Of a stretch of 49,297 bases of DNA, positions 33,775 to 42,502 are shown piece by piece; the first letter of the stretch is position 1; each line of letters starts with the position of its first letter. This DNA is from an uncultured Pelagibacteraceae bacterium (lineage in GTDB: Bacteria; Pseudomonadota; Alphaproteobacteria; Pelagibacterales; Pelagibacteraceae), in assembly GCA_902624585.1 (NCBI GenBank), contig CACNXU010000004.1:1-49297 (forward strand). The letters run 5' to 3'. The notes beneath the pieces were generated by a model. It was not told where the DNA came from and searched no databases. It saw only the letters and a list, made by a program, of their open reading frames with translations. The position numbers and the translations under genes were made by a program.

Positions 33775-34338
33775 ATGAAAATTTTTTTCTTATTTTTTAT
33801 TGTCCTTTTTTCTTTAAATAATTTATCAAATGCCAAAGAAAATTTAGCATCTGTAGACAGTCTTTTTCATATTGATCAAATGAATTCGCACGATGAAAAT
33901 TTTGCATTATATTTTAAAACCCGTGAAAAAGCTGTGTTAGCTCGAGGAGAAAATTCAAATTATATTAATGATTTTCCAAAAGATCTTTATATTTATAACT
34001 ACAAAACAAAAGAGTCTTTTCCATTAATTTCTTATGAATGGTTTCCTAAGACGGCAAAATATTTTTTGCAAGAGTATGATTTTCCGGTTTTCCCAGATGA
34101 TTTTGCATATTATCTTTTAAAAGATAACAAAACTCTGGTGATGATTAGTGCTGTAAAAAGTTTAAAAGCTAATTTTAAATTTGATATTGTTGAAAAAAAG
34201 TTAGAGCTTTATCCTATAAATGGAAAATTTGATTTTATTATTTCTTCGATAGCTAAAAATTGTGGACATTATGAATTTAAAGAACACTACAAATGTAGTT
34301 TTTATAAACCTTTAATTTCCAGTACCTTGATTAATTAA
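33775..34338 (+). CDS. Secreted protein of unknown function
   Basis: A 187-residue protein with a clear Sec signal peptide (hydrophobic residues 3-18, NLSNAKEN cleavage region). I do not recognise the family. The mature part is rich in Phe, Tyr, Asp and Lys, with short beta-like segments and a pair of cysteines near the C-terminus (CGHYEFKEHYKC) that could form a disulfide in the periplasm. Its 3' end overlaps the convergent ftsY gene by 8 bases. Codon and base use match the neighbours, so transfer is not indicated. Confidence 0.7.
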   Translation: MKIFFLFFIVLFSLNNLSNAKENLASVDSLFHIDQMNSHDENFALYFKTREKAVLARGENSNYINDFPKDLYIYNYKTKESFPLISYEWFPKTAKYFLQEYDFPVFPDDFAYYLLKDNKTLVMISAVKSLKANFKFDIVEKKLELYPINGKFDFIISSIAKNCGHYEFKEHYKCSFYKPLISSTLIN

Positions 34339-35248
34339 TTTGAGTAAATGCCTCTGCGAATTTTTCGGCCTCAAAAATTTGTAAATCATCTTCCTTTTCA
34401 CCTAATCCAAGTGCAATAATTGGTAGTTTATATTTTTTAGCAACAGCTAAAAGAATACCTCCTTTTGCTGTGCCATCTAATTTTGTCATAATAAGACCAG
34501 TTATTGGAATAATTTTATTAAATTCTTCAACTTGATTAATTACATTTTGACCAGAAGTTGCATCCAAAACTAAAATAACATCATGAGGAGCATCAGGATC
34601 AATTTTTTTAGTAACGTTTGCAATTTTTTTATATTCTTCCATTAAATTTTTTTTATTTTGTAGTCTTCCAGCTGTATCAATTAAAACTTGGTTAAAATTA
34701 TTGTTTAATGCTTCTTCAATAGCCTTGTAAGCGACAGATGCAGGATCAGAGCCTTGAGATGATTTTGTAATTTTAACATCAACTTTGTTTGCCCAATTTT
34801 CTAGTTGTTCTATAGCTGCTGCTCTAAAAGTATCAGATGCAGCTAGCATTACTTTGTTTCCATTAACTTTTAGTATTTTGCTTATTTTTCCAATAGTAGT
34901 TGTCTTCCCAACACCATTGACACCTGAAATTAATGTTGCATTTAATTTTTCTTTTTTTTTGAAGAATTCAATATTTTCCAAAGGTTTCATAATTGAAATA
35001 ATATAATTTTTTAAAATATTATTTATTTCGTCAGTTAAATCTTTATTGGGATCAATTTTTGTTTGAGAAATTATTTCTCTTATTTCTGAAGCCGAAACAA
35101 TACCAACATCTGATTGAATTAAGTAATCTTCGATTTTGTCTAATGTTTTGTCATCAATCTCTTTTTTTACAACTATATCTCTTAAACCTGTTGTAAAAGC
35201 TGAGGCACTTTTTTTAAAACCTGATTTAAATTTTTCGAAAATTCCCAT
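34331..35248 (-). CDS. ftsY: Signal recognition particle receptor FtsY
   Basis: SRP receptor GTPase that receives the Ffh-ribosome complex at the membrane. Its 305 residues are only the NG domain: an N-terminal helical bundle, P-loop GVNGVGKT (109-116), DTFRAAAIEQLENWA, DTAGRLQNK, TKLDGTAKGG and the final GLGEKEDDLQIF. The long acidic N-terminal A domain of E. coli FtsY is absent; a short amphipathic FEKFKSGFKKSASAF stretch could bind the membrane. It is coupled to dapF by a 1-base overlap and lies opposite ffh, its partner. Confidence 0.95.
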   Translation of the reverse strand: MGIFEKFKSGFKKSASAFTTGLRDIVVKKEIDDKTLDKIEDYLIQSDVGIVSASEIREIISQTKIDPNKDLTDEINNILKNYIISIMKPLENIEFFKKKEKLNATLISGVNGVGKTTTIGKISKILKVNGNKVMLAASDTFRAAAIEQLENWANKVDVKITKSSQGSDPASVAYKAIEEALNNNFNQVLIDTAGRLQNKKNLMEEYKKIANVTKKIDPDAPHDVILVLDATSGQNVINQVEEFNKIIPITGLIMTKLDGTAKGGILLAVAKKYKLPIIALGLGEKEDDLQIFEAEKFAEAFTQIN

Positions 35249-36072
35249 TAAATATTAAAATTTATCTCCTTAATATCTGAAACTGGTCCTTTCATATGAA
35301 TACTATTGTTTTCATCAATTGAAATTGTCAATCTACCTGTAGAAAATTCAATATCAACTTTATCATTTACCAGTCCGTTTTGTTTTGCAGCAAAAGCTGT
35401 TGCGCAAGCTGCAGTTCCACAAGCTTTGGTAAGTCCAGCTCCTCTTTCCCATACTCTAACTTTTATCAATTCTTTGTTAACAACAGTTGCTAAAGTAACA
35501 TTACATTTTTCTGGAAATAGAGAGTGGGTTTCAATTGTTGGTCCAATTTTTTCAATTTCAAAATTTTCGTTATTATCAACAAAAAAAACAACATGTGGAT
35601 TTCCAACATTTACAGCAGTCCCGCCAGAAAATTCGTGATTATTTTTGTCGTTAATTTTAATTCCTAAATTATTCGTATTTAATTCTTTGGACAATGGAAT
35701 CTCATCCCATTTTGTTTTTGCAACACCTATTTCTGTAGAAACCATTTTTTCTCCAACAATATTTGATTTTAATTTGCCAGATAAAGTTGTTAAGACAATT
35801 TCTTTTTTGTTATTTTCTTTGCCTAATAAATCAGCAATACATCGTGTACCATTTCCACACGCACCAGACATTCCTCCATCTGAATTATAAAATTCTACTG
35901 AAGCATCTGAAATGTCATTTTTTTTAATCAATATTAGTTGGTCACAACCAATAAATTTTCTGTCACAAATCTTTACAATTTGCTCTTTTGTCAAATTTGT
36001 AATTGTTTGCCTATTATCTATGATGACAAAATCATTACCTAAACCGTCCATTTTAAAAGCTTTAATATTCAT
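35248..36072 (-). CDS. dapF: Diaminopimelate epimerase DapF
   Basis: Converts LL- to meso-diaminopimelate for lysine and peptidoglycan synthesis. Its 274 residues match the family length. Both catalytic cysteines are present: Cys72 in GACGNGTRC and Cys218 in KACGTAACA. The N-terminal KMDGLGNDFVIID and GNPHVVFFVD segments are also typical. It starts 160 bases from ffh, divergently, and is the first gene of a dapF-ftsY pair. Confidence 0.95.
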   Translation of the reverse strand: MNIKAFKMDGLGNDFVIIDNRQTITNLTKEQIVKICDRKFIGCDQLILIKKNDISDASVEFYNSDGGMSGACGNGTRCIADLLGKENNKKEIVLTTLSGKLKSNIVGEKMVSTEIGVAKTKWDEIPLSKELNTNNLGIKINDKNNHEFSGGTAVNVGNPHVVFFVDNNENFEIEKIGPTIETHSLFPEKCNVTLATVVNKELIKVRVWERGAGLTKACGTAACATAFAAKQNGLVNDKVDIEFSTGRLTISIDENNSIHMKGPVSDIKEINFNI

Positions 36073-36112
36073 ATATAGATATTTAACTTATTTATTGACT
36101 TTTTGAACCTCT

Positions 36113-36118
36113 ATTATA
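36113..36118 (-). promoter_or_regulatory. Candidate -10 box for dapF-ftsY
   Basis: Read on the minus strand this is a perfect TATAAT, 40 bases upstream of the dapF ATG. The -35 position 17 bases further upstream is a poor match (T-rich). On the plus strand a TTGACT box lies at 36095-36100, but its spacing to any -10-like sequence for ffh is poor. Confidence 0.4.
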
Positions 36119-36132
36119 GGTTGTTGCCGTTT

Positions 36133-36228
36133 CCGCAAAAACATTAACTTTGCGGTGTCTTTGGAAACAAAGAGATCGACACTAGTCAGCGAGGGTTCGC
36201 CCACTAGTGCGTTACTGCTATGCGTAAT
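36133..36228 (+). ncRNA. Candidate structured leader RNA of ffh
   Basis: Four consecutive hairpins can be drawn on the plus strand. H1 pairs CCGCAAA (36133-36139) with TTTGCGG (36149-36155). H2 pairs TCTTTG (36158-36163) with CAAAGA (36168-36173) around a GAAA tetraloop. H3 pairs CACTAGT (36180-36186) with ACTAGTG (36203-36209) and has an inner GGG-TTCG-CCC hairpin. H4 pairs TTAC (36212-36215) with GTAA (36224-36227), just before the ffh ATG at 36233. An alternative stem, GTTTCC (36129-36134) with GGAAAC (36163-36168), excludes both H1 and H2. There is no Shine-Dalgarno sequence. It is probably a cis-regulatory leader; a separate small RNA is possible. Confidence 0.55.
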
Positions 36229-36232
36229 AGAT

Positions 36233-37591
36233 ATGTTTGAAAATTTAACAAATAAATTTGAAGAAATTTTTTCTTCTCTTAAAAAAGTACCTTCACTTGA
36301 TGAAGCTCAAGTAGATGAAGGTTTAAGAGGTATTAGGCAAGCCTTACTTGAAGCAGATGTCTCTTTGGATGTTGCAAAAGATTTTATTGAAAAAGTTAAG
36401 CCAAAAGCATTAGGCCAAGAGATAATAAGGTCTACCTCCCCTGGAGATATGGTTGTTAAAATTGTTTATGATCAGCTTGTAGACTTATTAGGTGCAACAA
36501 ATAATGAGATAAACTTAAACGCAGTACCGCCTGTGCCAATGATGTTAGTTGGGTTACAAGGTTCTGGAAAAACAACAACAACAGCAAAATTAGCAAAATT
36601 TTTAGAAAATAATAAAAAGAAAAAAGTAATGATGGTCAGTCTGGATATTTACAGACCAGCTGCACAAGAGCAACTTAGATCTTTAGGAGAACAAAATAAT
36701 ATTTTAACTTTACCTATTATAGAAGGTCAGCAACCTGCCGATATTTGTAGAAGAGCAATAAGTGCCGCTAATTTAAATGGAGCTGAAATAATTTTATTTG
36801 ATACTGCTGGTAGAACTCAAATCGATTTACAAATGATGAGTGAGATTAAGCAAATTGAAGCTGTCATTAATCCAACAGAAACTTTCTTAGTTGCAGACTC
36901 TTTAACAGGTCAAGTTGCAGCCTCGGTGGCAAAAGAATTTAAAAATACAGTTAATTTATCTGGTATTATTTTAACTAGGGCTGATGGTGACGCAAGAGGT
37001 GGAGCCGCAGTGAGTATGAAATATGTTTCAAACGTTCCAATTAAATTTTTAGGAATAGGGGAAAAAATAGATAATCTTGAAGTATTCCATCCAGATAGAA
37101 TTGCAAACAGAATACTTGGTATGGGGGATATCGTATCCCTTGTAGAAAAGGCGGCTCAAGATTTAGGTGAGGAGAATATTAAAAAAGCTGAAGAAAATTT
37201 AAAAAAGGGTCAATTTTCAATGGAAGATTATTTATCTCAATTAAGACAAATGAAAAAAATGGGTGGCATTGAGGGAATTATGTCTTTTATGCCAGGAGTT
37301 TCTAAAATTAAATCTCAAATGGATTCAGCAGGAATTGATGAGAGTATAATTACTAAAAATGAAGCTATTATTTTATCAATGACAAAAAAAGAAAGAGAGA
37401 ACCCAAAAATAATTGATGGTTCTAGAAAAAAAAGAATTGCTAATGGCTCTGGCACAGATCCGGCCACTATCAATAAATTGCTTAAGCAATTTAAAATGAT
37501 GTCTGAAATGATGAAAAAGATGTCAAAAGGAAATCTGAAAGGTATGTCTGATAAAGGTATACCGCCAGAGCTATTTAACCAATTAAAGTAA
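36233..37591 (+). CDS. ffh: Signal recognition particle protein Ffh
   Basis: GTPase subunit of the signal recognition particle that binds signal sequences and 4.5S RNA. From the ATG at 36233 it has 452 residues, the usual Ffh length; an open frame from 36155 runs through the structured leader and is not used. The NG domain has [18 protein letters not shown] (P-loop near residue 107), DTAGRTQ and [12 protein letters not shown]. The methionine-rich M domain has the [16 protein letters not shown] segment and a C-terminal Met/Lys stretch. It is followed 14 bases later by rpsP, with a strong AAGGAG ribosome site. Confidence 0.95.
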   Translation: MFENLTNKFEEIFSSLKKVPSLDEAQVDEGLRGIRQALLEADVSLDVAKDFIEKVKPKALGQEIIRSTSPGDMVVKIVYDQLVDLLGATNNEINLNAVPPVPMMLVGLQGSGKTTTTAKLAKFLENNKKKKVMMVSLDIYRPAAQEQLRSLGEQNNILTLPIIEGQQPADICRRAISAANLNGAEIILFDTAGRTQIDLQMMSEIKQIEAVINPTETFLVADSLTGQVAASVAKEFKNTVNLSGIILTRADGDARGGAAVSMKYVSNVPIKFLGIGEKIDNLEVFHPDRIANRILGMGDIVSLVEKAAQDLGEENIKKAEENLKKGQFSMEDYLSQLRQMKKMGGIEGIMSFMPGVSKIKSQMDSAGIDESIITKNEAIILSMTKKERENPKIIDGSRKKRIANGSGTDPATINKLLKQFKMMSEMMKKMSKGNLKGMSDKGIPPELFNQLK

Positions 37592-37605
37592 AAAAAGGAG
37601 AAGAA

Positions 37606-38085
37606 ATGTTAAAATTAAGATTATCAAGAGGTGGAACAAAAAAACGTCCTGTTTATAAGGTTGTTGTTGCCGACAGTCGTTTTGCAAGAGATGGACGATT
37701 TATAGAAAAGGTTGGTTTCTTTAATCCACTATTACCTAAAGAAAAAAAAGAAAGAGTGGGCCTAGAAGCCGAGAGAATTAAATATTGGCTTGGTCAAGGA
37801 GCTCAGCCAACAACTAGAGTAGCAAGAATTTTAGGTGAGAACGAACTAATGCCTATGCCTGCAAATGGAAATAATCCAAATAAAGCAGTGCCAAAAAAAG
37901 AGAGAAATAAAAAAGAGGAGGATAATAAAGAAGCTCCTAAGGAAGAAGCTCCAAAAGCAGAAGCAGCTCCAGCAGCAGAGGCTCCTAAGGAAGAAGCTCC
38001 AAAAGCAGAAGCAGCTCCAGCAGCAGAAGCTCCTAAGGAAGAAGCTCCGAAAGCAGAGGCAGCTCCAGCAGAGGAAAAAAAATAA
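37606..38085 (+). CDS. rpsP: Ribosomal protein S16 with a long repeat tail
   Basis: 30S subunit protein S16. The conserved core spans about residues 1-85 ([20 protein letters not shown], then [14 protein letters not shown]). After it comes a low-complexity tail of about 70 residues, making 159 in all, about twice the common length. The tail is Lys/Glu-rich, then consists of about three copies of a 16-residue unit ([16 protein letters not shown]) and ends EEKK. L19, two genes downstream, has a similar tail. The tail is likely disordered and exposed on the ribosome surface. Confidence 0.95.
   Translation: MLKLRLSRGGTKKRPVYKVVVADSRFARDGRFIEKVGFFNPLLPKEKKERVGLEAERIKYWLGQGAQPTTRVARILGENELMPMPANGNNPNKAVPKKERNKKEEDNKEAPKEEAPKAEAAPAAEAPKEEAPKAEAAPAAEAPKEEAPKAEAAPAEEKK
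37933..38073 (+). repeat. 48-base tandem repeat inside rpsP
   Basis: Two full units (37933-37980 and 37981-38028) differ by one base at the last position. A third unit from 38029 has a few substitutions and is slightly short at its end. The units keep frame and encode the Ala/Pro/Lys/Glu tail of S16, so copy number could vary between strains by slippage without breaking the gene. Confidence 0.9.
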
Positions 38086-38099
38086 TTTAAAGTTTATTT

Positions 38100-38786
38100 A
38101 TGTGGCAAGCTCAAGTGTTTACACTTTATCCAGAAGTTTTTCCTGGTCCTTTATCTAAAGGGCTTTATGGAAAAGCTATATCAAATAATTTATGGAAACT
38201 AAAAGTTGTAAACATAAGAGATGCAGCTGATGACAAACATAAAACAGTAGATGATACACCTTATGGAGGTGGCTCTGGGATGTTGTTAAAAGCTGATGTT
38301 CTTGCAAAGTCCTTAGACGAAAATAAAAATGAGAATGAGAGAATCTTATACTTGTCACCAAAAGGAAAAAAGTTTGATCAAAATTTGGCAAAAGAGCTTG
38401 CTAATGAAAAATCATTGTCAATAATTTGTGGTCATTTTGAAGGTGTAGATGAGAGAATACTTTCAACAAGAAAGATTGAGGAGATTAGTATTGGAGATTA
38501 TATTTTATCAGGTGGAGAGTCGGCAGCGTATGTAGTGATAGATAGCATTTTAAGATTACTGCCAGGTGTATTAGGAAATGAAAAATCTAAACTAGATGAA
38601 ACCTTTGAAAATGGTCTTCTAGAGTACCCTCAATATACAAAACCTCAAATTTGGGAGGAAAAAGCCGTACCAGACGTACTATTATCAGGGGATCATAATA
38701 AAATTAAACACTGGCGTTTATCTCAATCTGAGGCTATAACACGCGACCGAAGACCAGATTTATGGGAAAAATATAAGAAAAACTAA
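38100..38786 (+). CDS. trmD: tRNA (guanine-N1)-methyltransferase TrmD
   Basis: Methylates G37 of tRNAs next to the anticodon to prevent frameshifting. Its 228 residues carry the trefoil-knot SPOUT motifs: [38 protein letters not shown] and [14 protein letters not shown]. The C-terminal domain ends with [13 protein letters not shown]. It lies 14 bases after rpsP. The rimM gene that often sits between rpsP and trmD is absent here. Confidence 0.95.
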   Translation: MWQAQVFTLYPEVFPGPLSKGLYGKAISNNLWKLKVVNIRDAADDKHKTVDDTPYGGGSGMLLKADVLAKSLDENKNENERILYLSPKGKKFDQNLAKELANEKSLSIICGHFEGVDERILSTRKIEEISIGDYILSGGESAAYVVIDSILRLLPGVLGNEKSKLDETFENGLLEYPQYTKPQIWEEKAVPDVLLSGDHNKIKHWRLSQSEAITRDRRPDLWEKYKKN

Positions 38787-38802
38787 CTTGATACACATTA
38801 AC

Positions 38803-39357
38803 ATGAAAACAATTGAAGAAATAAATCAGCACAACGTTAAGAAAATACTTTCAGAGAAAAAAATTCCTGAATTTTATCCTGGAGATGTTGTTAAAGTTGG
38901 TGTGAGAATTACTGAGGGTAAAAAAGAAAGAATTCAATATTTTGAAGGGGTTTGTATTGCAAAAAAAAGTAGAGATTTAAATTCATCTTTTACTGTTAGA
39001 AAAATCTCTTTTGGGGAAGGTGTTGAGAGAACTTTTCCTTTATTTGGTACATTAATTGACTCGATCAAAGTTATCAGATCTGGTAAAGTAAGAAGAGCCA
39101 AACTTTATTATTTAAGGGACAGAACAGGTAAATCAGCAAGGATCGCTGAAAAAATTAGAAAAAAAATTGGTATTGATATTGATGTAAAACCAGAAACGGT
39201 TACTGAGGAAAATGTAGCTCCAGTAGCAGAAGCTCCAAAAGAACAATTAGCTCCAGCTGGAGAAGCTCCTAAGGCAGACGCAGCACCAGCAGTAGAGGCT
39301 ACTAAAGAAGAAGCTCCTAAAGTAGAAAAGTCAGAGGGTGCTTCAGAGAAAAAATAA
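38803..39357 (+). CDS. rplS: Ribosomal protein L19 with an Ala/Pro/Glu/Lys tail
   Basis: 50S subunit protein L19 at the subunit interface. I start at the ATG at 38803 ([15 protein letters not shown]), not at an upstream TTG at 38788. The core (about residues 1-120) has [33 protein letters not shown] and [16 protein letters not shown] tail from about residue 130 to 184 repeats motifs such as AEAPKE and APKADAAPA and closely resembles the S16 tail. The protein is therefore about 55 residues longer than usual. Confidence 0.94.
   Translation: MKTIEEINQHNVKKILSEKKIPEFYPGDVVKVGVRITEGKKERIQYFEGVCIAKKSRDLNSSFTVRKISFGEGVERTFPLFGTLIDSIKVIRSGKVRRAKLYYLRDRTGKSARIAEKIRKKIGIDIDVKPETVTEENVAPVAEAPKEQLAPAGEAPKADAAPAVEATKEEAPKVEKSEGASEKK
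39217..39330 (+). repeat. Degenerate Ala/Pro/Lys/Glu repeat in rplS
   Basis: Imperfect, in-frame units with the same words as the rpsP repeat (for example GCTCCTAAGG and GAAGAAGCTCCTAAA). They are more diverged than the rpsP copies, suggesting an older or less homogenised version of the same element. Confidence 0.7.
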
Positions 39358-39367
39358 TATTTTTTCA

Positions 39368-40771
39368 ATGGCCACAACACTTTACGATAAAATTTGGAAA
39401 GATCACCTAGTAGATCAACAAGATGATGGTACAGCATTATTGTTTGTTGATAGACACTTAGTACATGAGGTAACTAGTCCACAAGCTTTTGAAGGTTTAA
39501 GAAATTCAAATAGAAAAGTTAGGCATCCTAAGTTGACTTTAGCTGTTGCTGATCACAATGTTCCAACTACAGATAGAACAAAAGGAATTGCTGATACTGA
39601 CTCAAAAATACAGGTAGAAACTTTAGAAGCGAATTGTAAAGAGTTTGGAGTACAACTTTTTAGCATGAATGACAAAAGGCAAGGTATTGTTCATGTGACA
39701 GGTCCAGAACAAGGTTTCACGCAACCAGGTACAGTTATTGTTTGTGGAGATAGTCATACCGCTACACATGGTGCCTTTGGAGCGTTAGCTTTTGGAATAG
39801 GAACTTCAGAAGTTGAGCATGTATTGGCTACGCAAACATTAGTTCAGAAAAAAGCTAAAAATTTTAGAATTAATGTAAATGGAAAATTACCTTTGGGTGT
39901 AACTTCAAAAGATGTCATTCTTCAAATTATTGGTAAAATAGGAACAGCAGGTGGAACAGGATGTGTTTTGGAATATGCTGGAGATCTAATAGAGTCTTTA
40001 AGTGTAGAACAACGTATGACTATTTGCAATATGACAATAGAAGGTGGAGCAAGAGCTGGATTGATTGCACCTGATGAAAAAATATTTCAGTATCTAAAAG
40101 ACAGACCTATGTCTCCTAAGGGTGAAAATTGGCATAAAGCAATAGACTATTGGAGTAGTTTAAAAAGTGATCCTAGCGCAAGTTTTGATAAAGAGATGAG
40201 TTTACAAGCTGATGAAATTGTACCAATGATTACTTGGGGAACATCACCACAAGACGTAATAACTATAGATGGAAATATTCCAAATCCAAAAAATGAAAAA
40301 GATGAAGACAAAAAAAATTCATTAGAAAGAGCATTAGATTATATGGGTTTAAAACCAGATATGGCAGCTACAGATATTAAGATTGATAAGGTCTTTATTG
40401 GCAGTTGTACAAATGGCAGAATTGAGGATTTAAGAGAAGCAGCTCAAATATTAAAAGATAAAAAAATAGCTTCACATGTTCATGCAATGGTTGTTCCAGG
40501 GTCAGGATTAGTTAAAGAACAGGCGGAGCAAGAGGGATTAGATAAAATCTTTGTAAATTCAGGGTTTGAATGGAGAGAGCCTGGATGCTCAATGTGCTTA
40601 GCAATGAATGCAGATAAATTAAAACCAGAAGAAAGATGTGCCTCTACATCTAATAGAAATTTTGAAGGTAGACAAGGAAGAGGCGGAAGAACTCATTTGG
40701 TAAGCCCGGGTATGGCAGCAGCAGCAGCTATTTCTGGAAATTTAGACGATGTTAGAAAGTTCCAAAATTAG
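39368..40771 (+). CDS. leuC: 3-isopropylmalate dehydratase large subunit LeuC
   Basis: Large [4Fe-4S] subunit of isopropylmalate isomerase in leucine synthesis. I start at the ATG at 39368 ([15 protein letters not shown]), giving 467 residues, the usual LeuC length. Cluster ligands are visible as the Cys in [12 protein letters not shown] and the CxxC of [47 protein letters not shown] and [16 protein letters not shown] are also typical. It is followed immediately by leuD (adjacent codons) and leuB. Confidence 0.96.
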   Translation: MATTLYDKIWKDHLVDQQDDGTALLFVDRHLVHEVTSPQAFEGLRNSNRKVRHPKLTLAVADHNVPTTDRTKGIADTDSKIQVETLEANCKEFGVQLFSMNDKRQGIVHVTGPEQGFTQPGTVIVCGDSHTATHGAFGALAFGIGTSEVEHVLATQTLVQKKAKNFRINVNGKLPLGVTSKDVILQIIGKIGTAGGTGCVLEYAGDLIESLSVEQRMTICNMTIEGGARAGLIAPDEKIFQYLKDRPMSPKGENWHKAIDYWSSLKSDPSASFDKEMSLQADEIVPMITWGTSPQDVITIDGNIPNPKNEKDEDKKNSLERALDYMGLKPDMAATDIKIDKVFIGSCTNGRIEDLREAAQILKDKKIASHVHAMVVPGSGLVKEQAEQEGLDKIFVNSGFEWREPGCSMCLAMNADKLKPEERCASTSNRNFEGRQGRGGRTHLVSPGMAAAAAISGNLDDVRKFQN

Positions 40772-41377
40772 ATGAGAAAATTTAATACCCTTAAAAGTAT
40801 TCCTGCGTACTTACCAATAGTTAATATTGATACGGATATGATAATTCCAAAACAATTTTTAAAAACAATTAAAAGAACTGGACTTGGAAAAAACCTTTTT
40901 TTTGAAATGAGATATGATGATAATGGAAATAAAATAGATGACTTTGTTTTAAATAAAGTTCCATATAATAATTCAAAAATTTTGATAGCTGGAAATAACT
41001 TTGGATGTGGATCTTCTAGAGAGCACGCTCCATGGGCATTGTTAGATTTTGGTATTACTTGCGTAATTAGTTCCAGTTATGCAGATATTTTTTATAATAA
41101 TTGTTTTAAAAATGGAATATTACCAATAATTCTAGAAGAAGAAAAAATAAAAGAGTTATCAGAGTATGCTAAAAGAAAAGAAGAGATTTCTATAGACCTT
41201 GCAGAAGAAAAAATAGTTTTTGGAAATAACGAGATTAAATTTGAAATCGACCCTTTCAAAAAAAAATGTTTGATCGAAGGTTTAGATGATATTGCACTTT
41301 CATTAAAAAAATCAGATAAAATTCAAATATTTGAAAATCATTTAAAAAATGAAAAGCCATGGATTATGAATGATTAA
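40772..41377 (+). CDS. leuD: 3-isopropylmalate dehydratase small subunit LeuD
   Basis: Small subunit that completes the isopropylmalate isomerase active site with LeuC. Its 201 residues match the proteobacterial family. Motifs are [17 protein letters not shown] near the N-terminus and [20 protein letters not shown], the substrate-binding loop. It starts right after the leuC stop and overlaps leuB by 8 bases. Confidence 0.96.
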   Translation: MRKFNTLKSIPAYLPIVNIDTDMIIPKQFLKTIKRTGLGKNLFFEMRYDDNGNKIDDFVLNKVPYNNSKILIAGNNFGCGSSREHAPWALLDFGITCVISSSYADIFYNNCFKNGILPIILEEEKIKELSEYAKRKEEISIDLAEEKIVFGNNEIKFEIDPFKKKCLIEGLDDIALSLKKSDKIQIFENHLKNEKPWIMND

Positions 41378-42476
41378 AGTAAAAAAACGAAAAATACTTT
41401 TACTTCCAGGTGATGGTATTGGCCCAGAAGTAATAAGTGAAGTTAAAAAAATCATAAACTGGTTTAATGATAAAAAATCTTTAGATTTTGAAATAGATCA
41501 AGAACTTGTAGGTGGTTGTTCATACGACAAACATGGTACTCCAATTACTGATGAGGTTTTTTATAAAGCCTTAGAAAGTGAAGTGTTAATGCTAGGAGCA
41601 GTTGGTGGTCCCACGTGGGATAATTTAGAATTTTCAAAAAAACCTGAAAGAGCATTATTAAAACTTAGAAAAGAGTTAAAACTTTTTGCAAATTTAAGAC
41701 CTGCAATTTGCTTCAAACAATTAGTTGATGCTTCAACACTTAAGCCAGAGATAGTTTCAGGATTAGATATAATGATAGTTAGAGAGTTAACGGGAGGTAT
41801 ATATTTTGGTGAACCTAGAGGAATTAAGCCAATTGAGAATGGTGAAAGAAAAGGTATCAACACTCACACTTATACATCTAGTGAAATTTCAAGAGTAGCA
41901 AGAATTGCTTTTGATTTAGCTAGAAAAAGATCAAATAAAGTTACGTCTTGTGAAAAATCAAATGTAATGGAGGCTGGACAGTTGTGGAAAGAAGAAGTTC
42001 AAGAGCTTCATGATAAAGATTACAAAGATGTAGAATTAAGTCATATGTTGGCAGACAATTGTGCCATGCAACTTTTGCGAAATCCAAAACAATTTGATGT
42101 GATTGTAACCGACAATTTATTTGGAGATATGTTGTCAGATCAAGCTTCAATGTTAACTGGATCATTAGGCCTTTTACCTTCTGCATCTTTAGGCGCAAAA
42201 AATAGGGATGGTGAGATGAGAGCAATGTATGAGCCTATTCACGGGTCTGCTCCAGACATTGCTGGAAAAGGTATCGCTAACCCAATCGCTTCAATTTTAA
42301 GCTTTGCAATGGCATTAAGATATTCACTAGATCTTGATAAAGAAGCAGATATTTTAGAAAAAGCAGTTCAAGACGTTCTAGACGATGGTTTAAGAACTAA
42401 AGATATAATTTCTGACGGTATGAAAGAAATATCTACTTCAGCAATGGGTGATGCGGTAATTTCAAAATTGCAATAA
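41370..42476 (+). CDS. leuB: 3-isopropylmalate dehydrogenase LeuB
   Basis: NAD-dependent oxidative decarboxylase in leucine synthesis, 368 residues. [18 protein letters not shown] opens the enzyme, followed by [11 protein letters not shown], the active-site [13 protein letters not shown], the [20 protein letters not shown] metal-binding segment and the NAD-binding [18 protein letters not shown]. It completes leuCDB as a coupled set; leuA is not in the window. Confidence 0.96.
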   Translation: MIKVKKRKILLLPGDGIGPEVISEVKKIINWFNDKKSLDFEIDQELVGGCSYDKHGTPITDEVFYKALESEVLMLGAVGGPTWDNLEFSKKPERALLKLRKELKLFANLRPAICFKQLVDASTLKPEIVSGLDIMIVRELTGGIYFGEPRGIKPIENGERKGINTHTYTSSEISRVARIAFDLARKRSNKVTSCEKSNVMEAGQLWKEEVQELHDKDYKDVELSHMLADNCAMQLLRNPKQFDVIVTDNLFGDMLSDQASMLTGSLGLLPSASLGAKNRDGEMRAMYEPIHGSAPDIAGKGIANPIASILSFAMALRYSLDLDKEADILEKAVQDVLDDGLRTKDIISDGMKEISTSAMGDAVISKLQ

Positions 42477-42502
42477 AAAAGGAATTATTCTAAGGTTTAA
42501 AA

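Noticed and set aside
35306-36106. Plus-strand open frames opposite dapF
   Set aside because: They are antisense shadows of a well-supported DapF with both catalytic cysteines.
36193-36202. GGGTTCGCCC as a tRNA or tmRNA T-arm
   Set aside because: No T-loop of seven bases, acceptor stem or anticodon arm can be built around it.
36120-36230. The ffh leader as the 4.5S SRP RNA gene
   Set aside because: The conserved domain IV core (the GGAAGxAGC-type loop opposite CCAGG) is absent; a GAAA tetraloop alone is not enough.
36155-36232. N-terminal extension of Ffh from 36155
   Set aside because: The 26 extra residues do not look like Ffh, and the region is occupied by hairpins. The standard [13 protein letters not shown] start is at 36233.
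38788-38802. TTG start for L19
   Set aside because: L19 proteins begin close to the ATG at 38803; the extension is not conserved.
39338-39367. Earlier start for LeuC
   Set aside because: It overlaps the L19 stop region; [10 protein letters not shown] is the normal LeuC start.
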